Source: Oehlia diaphana (Eukaryota > Glomeromycota > Glomeromycetes > Glomerales > Glomeraceae). From it: DNA of 10,758 bases. This document shows positions 7,363-10,758 of the stretch, piece after piece. Every line of letters starts with the position of its first letter. The first letter of the stretch is position 1. Made by a program: the position numbers and the translations under genes. A model generated the notes under the pieces. It did not search any database, was not told the origin of the DNA, and saw only the letters and a list, made by a program, of their open reading frames with translations. The DNA lies in NCBI GenBank assembly GCA_003833135.1, contig QZLH01000321.1, positions 83,724 to 94,481 on the forward strand. Direction: 5' to 3'.

Positions 7363-7676
7363 AAAAACCTCTTCACCTAGTCGAGCCAGAACAATTCTTT
7401 GAATCAGGCGCTAGAGCATAAGCAGTATCATGAATGTTTAAGGTGAATCGCATACTTTTTTCGAATCATGTGGGTGGCTTAGATATCGTGCACAGTAAAA
7501 CGTCATTTATTCTTCTCCGCAGTACATGCTATGCGCAGTAATTACGCCACCTATCAGCTGTGTCGCACAAACCTGCATGATTGCATGATTATGTGACATA
7601 TACGTCGGGTTGATGTCATATTTATCATATTTAATAGAAAATTTATTTCTCAAAAGAATGATATTCCTAAAAAAAA
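7317..7676. other. Divergent promoter region between two unknown genes
   Basis: These 360 bases separate the acidic-protein gene (-) from the gene starting at 7677 (+). The first 46 bases belong to the duplicated leader. A GCATGATT unit is repeated twice near 7577-7592. No further gene is seen. Confidence 0.5.
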
Positions 7677-8582
7677 ATGTTCGAAGACCTGTCCATTTCG
7701 TCCAAAGGTATTAATAAATTATTTCGTTTAAATAATATTTAAACTATTAAATGTACTGATAGTTAAACATTAATAGAAATTGCCGATGGAAATAACTATG
7801 ATTTCAATGAATCCTGGGGTAGAGTAATTCATCAAGTTCTTGAATTATTAATTCGGAGCAAAGTTGCGTTATTAACAAAAGCCGACTTAGCTTCCTTCAA
7901 CGATCCATATGACGAAACATATGGTGACAAGGTCTTGACCTCTAAAGACCAAGATCAAAAAATAATTCTACGTTATTCAAATGGCATTTTGGCACCTACT
8001 ATTCAAGTGGTGACAAAGAAGTGCACATTGTTATTAGCATCCAGTCCTTATATACAATAATATTCAAAAAAGTTTCGTTCCCTGGATGCAGAAAAAGGAC
8101 AAACTTACCAATAAGATCTACTTGGTTGCAAAAGTAGGGAAATTCGTTGTTGGTATCGTCGTCAAAATGTCCTCAGTTAATAAGTTAGTCGAACATCAGG
8201 AACATCAGATAAAAGATGTCAAAATGCCCTCGGTTAATAAACTAGTTGAACATCAGCAAACAAAAGAAAAATTGGTATCCCGCAAAGAAGTAAGCAATAC
8301 GCCCATTTACCAAAAATATGGTAAATATCCTCGGGCTTATACTACTGAAACCGAAATATTGTGGAAGTTATTTGTCAAATTGTTCGATTATGAGAAAGCG
8401 CATTTTGGAACCACGTACAAGTCTTTAGCAGATGACATCGGGCAATTGGGATTTAATATAACCAGGCAAACGTTGTCTAATTTTATCGGCATGTTTCAGC
8501 TCCTCAGTCAGGAACAAGAAAAGCTATTTGGGCTTGGATTAACTGTGTTATTAAGGGTTATGTAACCAACCGTGTTTTATAA
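7677..8582 (+). CDS. Unknown two-exon protein ending in a helix-turn-helix-like module, three one-base breaks
   Basis: Exon 1 is 7677-7707 (MFEDLSISSK plus one base). A 69-nt intron (GTATTA to AATAG, 7708-7776) joins in phase to exon 2. Coding then steps frame 3 to 2 to 1 to 3, each step equal to one lost base, at A6 (7957-7962), A6 (8066-8071) and T4 (8481-8484). Each segment reads well on its side: SWGRVIHQVLELL before the first, HFGTYYSSGDKEVHIVIS after it, then the 159-aa open frame 8086-8565, and finally NFYRHVSAP to a TAA at 8580-8582. A 19-codon in-frame duplication repeats VKM(S/P)SVNKLVEHQ (8161-8199 and 8218-8256). The end (SLADDIGQL, ITRQTLSNF, then AIWAWI) matches the module at 4945-5118. 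The protein family is unknown to me. The open frames taken alone would be 104 aa (7677-8060, spliced) and 159 aa (8086-8565). Confidence 0.6.
8161..8256 (+). repeat. In-frame internal duplication of 13 codons
   Basis: Bases 8161-8199 and 8218-8256 encode the same 13 residues with one change (Ser/Pro). They are offset by 57 bp, and several differences are silent third-position changes, so protein sequence appears to have been conserved after duplication. Confidence 0.75.
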
Positions 8583-8820
8583 ACCATGGAAAAGTTGTGG
8601 ACAGAATTTACTAGGATATAATAGTTAGATCATTCGTTAACATACTGTAATACTTTTTTCTTTGGTACGATTTTGTTTACCATTACTACGTAAATAAAAT
8701 GAGTCTATAACGGAGTGGCAGATTCAATTAATACAACTTTTCACATGAAGAATATATATTCAATACCAGATGATAATACAACATACTATTTCATTTTTTT
8801 TTAGTTGTATCGTGAATATC

Positions 8821-8896
8821 AGATCCGATTAGTAAATTTTTGTTCCAACTGTAGATAATATGCACTAAAAATTTACTTATCTTTAATTTAACGTTC
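8821..8896 (-). pseudogene. Decayed copy of the leader and start of the acidic-protein gene
   Basis: It aligns with 7290-7362 in the same orientation. The position of the start codon reads TTG instead of ATG, and the following frame hits a stop within about ten codons, so this copy is dead. No sign of the rest of the gene (the acidic tract) follows on the minus strand. Confidence 0.55.
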
Positions 8897-9198
8897 TAAA
8901 CTATAATCAGTATCATAGATGGGTATTTGCATAAGCAAACTGGTCGTGTAAAGCTTGTACCGGCTAGTAAAATCGATTTCGTTTAACATTTAGCGTACCA
9001 TATCATGGAGTTATGCTCTTAAGTTCCTAGATGGATCTTGGCATCGACATAGTCCGCAGTACAGTACACATGAGGGTGGCTTATACAAAATCTAATTGAT
9101 GCATGTAAAAGTTGTTTATTTTATTCTTTCTTACATCTCGTATCATTTACTATTTCTCTTACCTATCCCAAAGATGGGGAATAATGTACTCATCTTGT
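8897..9198. other. Gene-free spacer
   Basis: About 300 bases without a supportable gene. A 61-aa frame at 9096-9281 is hydrophobic and unlike any family I know; its last third overlaps the Crinkler-like relic in another frame. Confidence 0.4.
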
Positions 9199-9199
9199 T

Positions 9200-9451
9200 G
9201 TTGTTGGAGAAGGAATATATATTTCTGACGTCTGTACTAATGACAATAAAAGACTTTGGAAAATGGAATCGTTCCATATGAATTCGACAGCAATATAATT
9301 CCTGAACTTAGAGCCTTGTGAAAAAGCAATAGAAAAGATTTCTAGTGTATTGCCAATATAATTCGTAGAAGAACAAACCAGAAATTATGTTGAAATAGTT
9401 AATCGGATAAATATTGGCCCAGAGTTTATAAGCAAAGCGATAAACAGGTAA
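9200..9451 (+). pseudogene. Possible relic of a Crinkler header
   Basis: In frame 2, NDNKRLWKMES (about 9239-9271) resembles the header motif around LKLWKVEI. After a TAA (9296-9298) comes CEKAIEKISSVLP (about 9317-9355), then a second TAA (9359-9361) and VEEQTRNYVEIVNR. The order and spacing follow the last part of the header in the two other Crinklers here (LWKV, then an I-x-x-F/L-P turn, then the closing strand). The upstream half of the header is not recognisable. Similarity is weak, and chance cannot be ruled out. Confidence 0.3.
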
Positions 9452-10320
9452 TTTTGTTTCTGTTCTACTTAACTAGGCAAAGGAGTCATTTACTATTCAT
9501 ATTCGTCGACTTATATTATGGAGAAAAATTATGTATATTGTATAAGCTAGTCAATAGAGTTACTAGTAGTAGCTGATTCGTTCCTTTAGGTTATATAACA
9601 AGTGCTGTTTTGTTCTACCCTTCCTATGAAGGAATCATGTGATACTCTTTTCTATGGCATAGAATGTAACGTGATCCCACTCCGCAGAAATATTTATTTT
9701 GTAAAACGGCAGCTCATGATCTAGTTATAATATTTGTTTATTCGTTTGTATCCTATATAAAACATTTACGTGATTACTTGTGTCGATGATTCAGATCCCT
9801 TTTGGAGTTAATTATCCCGGTAAAGTAATGTTTGATTATGTAATCACTGGACAAAATGCGAGACATTAATTTTCAGAAGTAAGTTTCTCGAGAACCGGTT
9901 AGGTAGCTTGTTGGCAATTTTTTCGTTAACCTCAGTAATCGACAATATGTTGGAAATTTATAGTTGTTACACAAGAGAAAAAGAATGTTCGATTAGGATA
10001 GAATATACAAATCACGGGATCAATGTACTGAACATTTGTTAAGGGTATCATGTGATCAGTGTTGTGGTTATATCTAGGAAGAAATATTTTACCAGATCAT
10101 CATGGAGAAAATTATTGTCGTAAGACATTACTGCAAAGGAATAACGTCCATTGGAAATTTGCCGATAATACAGTTTTTCGATTTTTTCTATTGTTGATGG
10201 ATCATTGGTGATTAAAGAGAAGAGACAATGTATCAACCCAAATGCGATTAGTGATGAATAACTAACCCTATAAAAAATTTTTATCTGAATATTTCCATTA
10301 TTTCTCTGTGTCTTCCATAA
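9452..10320. other. AT-rich stretch without supported genes
   Basis: Nothing firm is seen. On the minus strand, about 10048-10260 encodes a fairly protein-like peptide (IEKIEKLYYRQISNGRYSF), but no ATG start, promoter or intron could be tied to it. Confidence 0.4.
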
Positions 10321-10349
10321 AAATTCCGTGAAAATGATACATTCACGGA
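10321..10349 (+). repeat. 29-bp hairpin-forming direct repeat, copy 1
   Basis: It matches 10393-10421 at 28 of 29 positions, with a 72-bp period. Arms TCCGTGA (10325-10331) and TCACGGA (10343-10349) form a 7-bp stem. It overlaps a perfect 14-bp palindrome CACGGATATCCGTG (10344-10357). Confidence 0.65.
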
Positions 10350-10392
10350 TATCCGTGTTAGCGAAATGAAAATTTCCATGATTTAAGGCTAT

Positions 10393-10421
10393 AAATTCCA
10401 TGAAAATGATACATTCACGGA
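10393..10421 (+). repeat. 29-bp hairpin-forming direct repeat, copy 2
   Basis: It differs from 10321-10349 by one base (A for G at 10400), which weakens the stem. Related CATGGAA and ACACGGATC fragments follow to about 10450, so the repeat tract may extend further in degraded form. Confidence 0.65.
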
Positions 10422-10499
10422 AAAAACATGGAAAGATAAAACACGGATCAGATTTTTTACAGGGTAATAGCAGAAAAAAGAGACCGTGACCCAAGGGGT

Positions 10500-10758
10500 C
10501 ACAGTTAACATATTCATTACGGTGTAACTATATTTTGTCATATGATAACACTGGTACAAGTATTTTTTCGGCTAATAATATCCCGGACTAGAGTATATAG
10601 TATTTAGTTACGGTACTATATTATATGATAGGTAAGGTATGATTGATAAGATATAGGTACGATACAAAATTATGCTAATCATACTGATCATACTGATATA
10701 CAATGGAAAATTTCAAACCTCTAGGTATTGTTAATCATATTTATCAAATAATACCTGT
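10500..10758. other. AT-rich terminal stretch
   Basis: No gene is seen. Two perfect tandem ATCATACTG units lie at 10678-10695. Confidence 0.4.

Noticed and set aside
7159..7380. Serine-rich open frame on the plus strand
   Set aside because: It is the antisense shadow of the Asp/Glu tract of the acidic protein.
3941..7703. Near match of ACCTGTC(C/T)ATTTCGTCC at about 3941 and 7687
   Set aside because: Only about 18 bp with no flanking similarity; could be chance, and one copy lies in a proposed exon.
7468..9085. GGGTGGCTTA and TCCGCAGTACA shared by both regions
   Set aside because: The two motifs occur in opposite order in the two places, so they do not extend the duplicated leader block.
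9096..9281. 61-aa hydrophobic open frame
   Set aside because: Composition-driven frame in AT-rich DNA; overlaps the Crinkler-like relic in another frame.
10048..10494. 148-aa open frame on the minus strand
   Set aside because: It begins with TTG, its first half is the translation of the palindromic repeats at 10321-10421, and no promoter or splice sites support it. The second half (10048-10260) is protein-like, so a relic exon remains possible.

Overview
The window looks like nuclear DNA of an arbuscular mycorrhizal fungus (Glomeromycotina, Rhizophagus-like). This is an inference from several signs. The DNA is AT-rich. Genes have short GT-AG introns (64-120 nt) with recognisable branch sites, and eukaryotic TATA and AATAAA signals. 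It carries Crinkler (CRN) genes, a family expanded in these fungi and in oomycetes. There are no bacterial-type operons or ribosome binding sites. No rRNA, tRNA, CRISPR or complete transposon was seen.

Layout. (1) 1-1549 (+): a nearly complete Crinkler gene that lacks only its first codons. It has one 120-nt intron and two single-base frameshifts, and its C-terminal half reads as a PD-(D/E)XK nuclease-like domain. (2) 1972-3003 (-): an intact four-exon Crinkler-header protein, tail-to-tail with the first, carrying two basic clusters and a non-nuclease C-terminal part. (3) 3004-4445: a gene-free stretch with diverged repeats. (4) 4446-5118 (+): a small membrane/coiled-coil protein followed by a 57-aa helix-turn-helix-like module, perhaps one broken gene. 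(5) 5974-6639 (+): a retropepsin-like aspartic protease with two C-terminal membrane helices and no transposon around it. (6) 6889-7316 (-): an unrecognised, very acidic protein with one frameshift. (7) 7677-8582 (+): a two-exon gene with three apparent one-base losses, ending in the same helix-turn-helix-like module as (4). (8) 8583-10758: mostly gene-free, with a decayed copy of the start of gene (6), a possible Crinkler relic, and palindromic repeats near 10.3 kb.

How it fits together. This looks like a fast-evolving accessory region: effector-type Crinklers, small lineage-specific proteins and repeat fragments, with no pathway linking them. The most useful global observation is that six inferred coding breaks (two in gene 1, one in gene 6, three in gene 7) are all net losses of one base next to homopolymer runs, while the second Crinkler and the protease are clean. 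Either these are assembly errors and the genes are intact, or several genes here are decaying. The choice decides how the window should be read.
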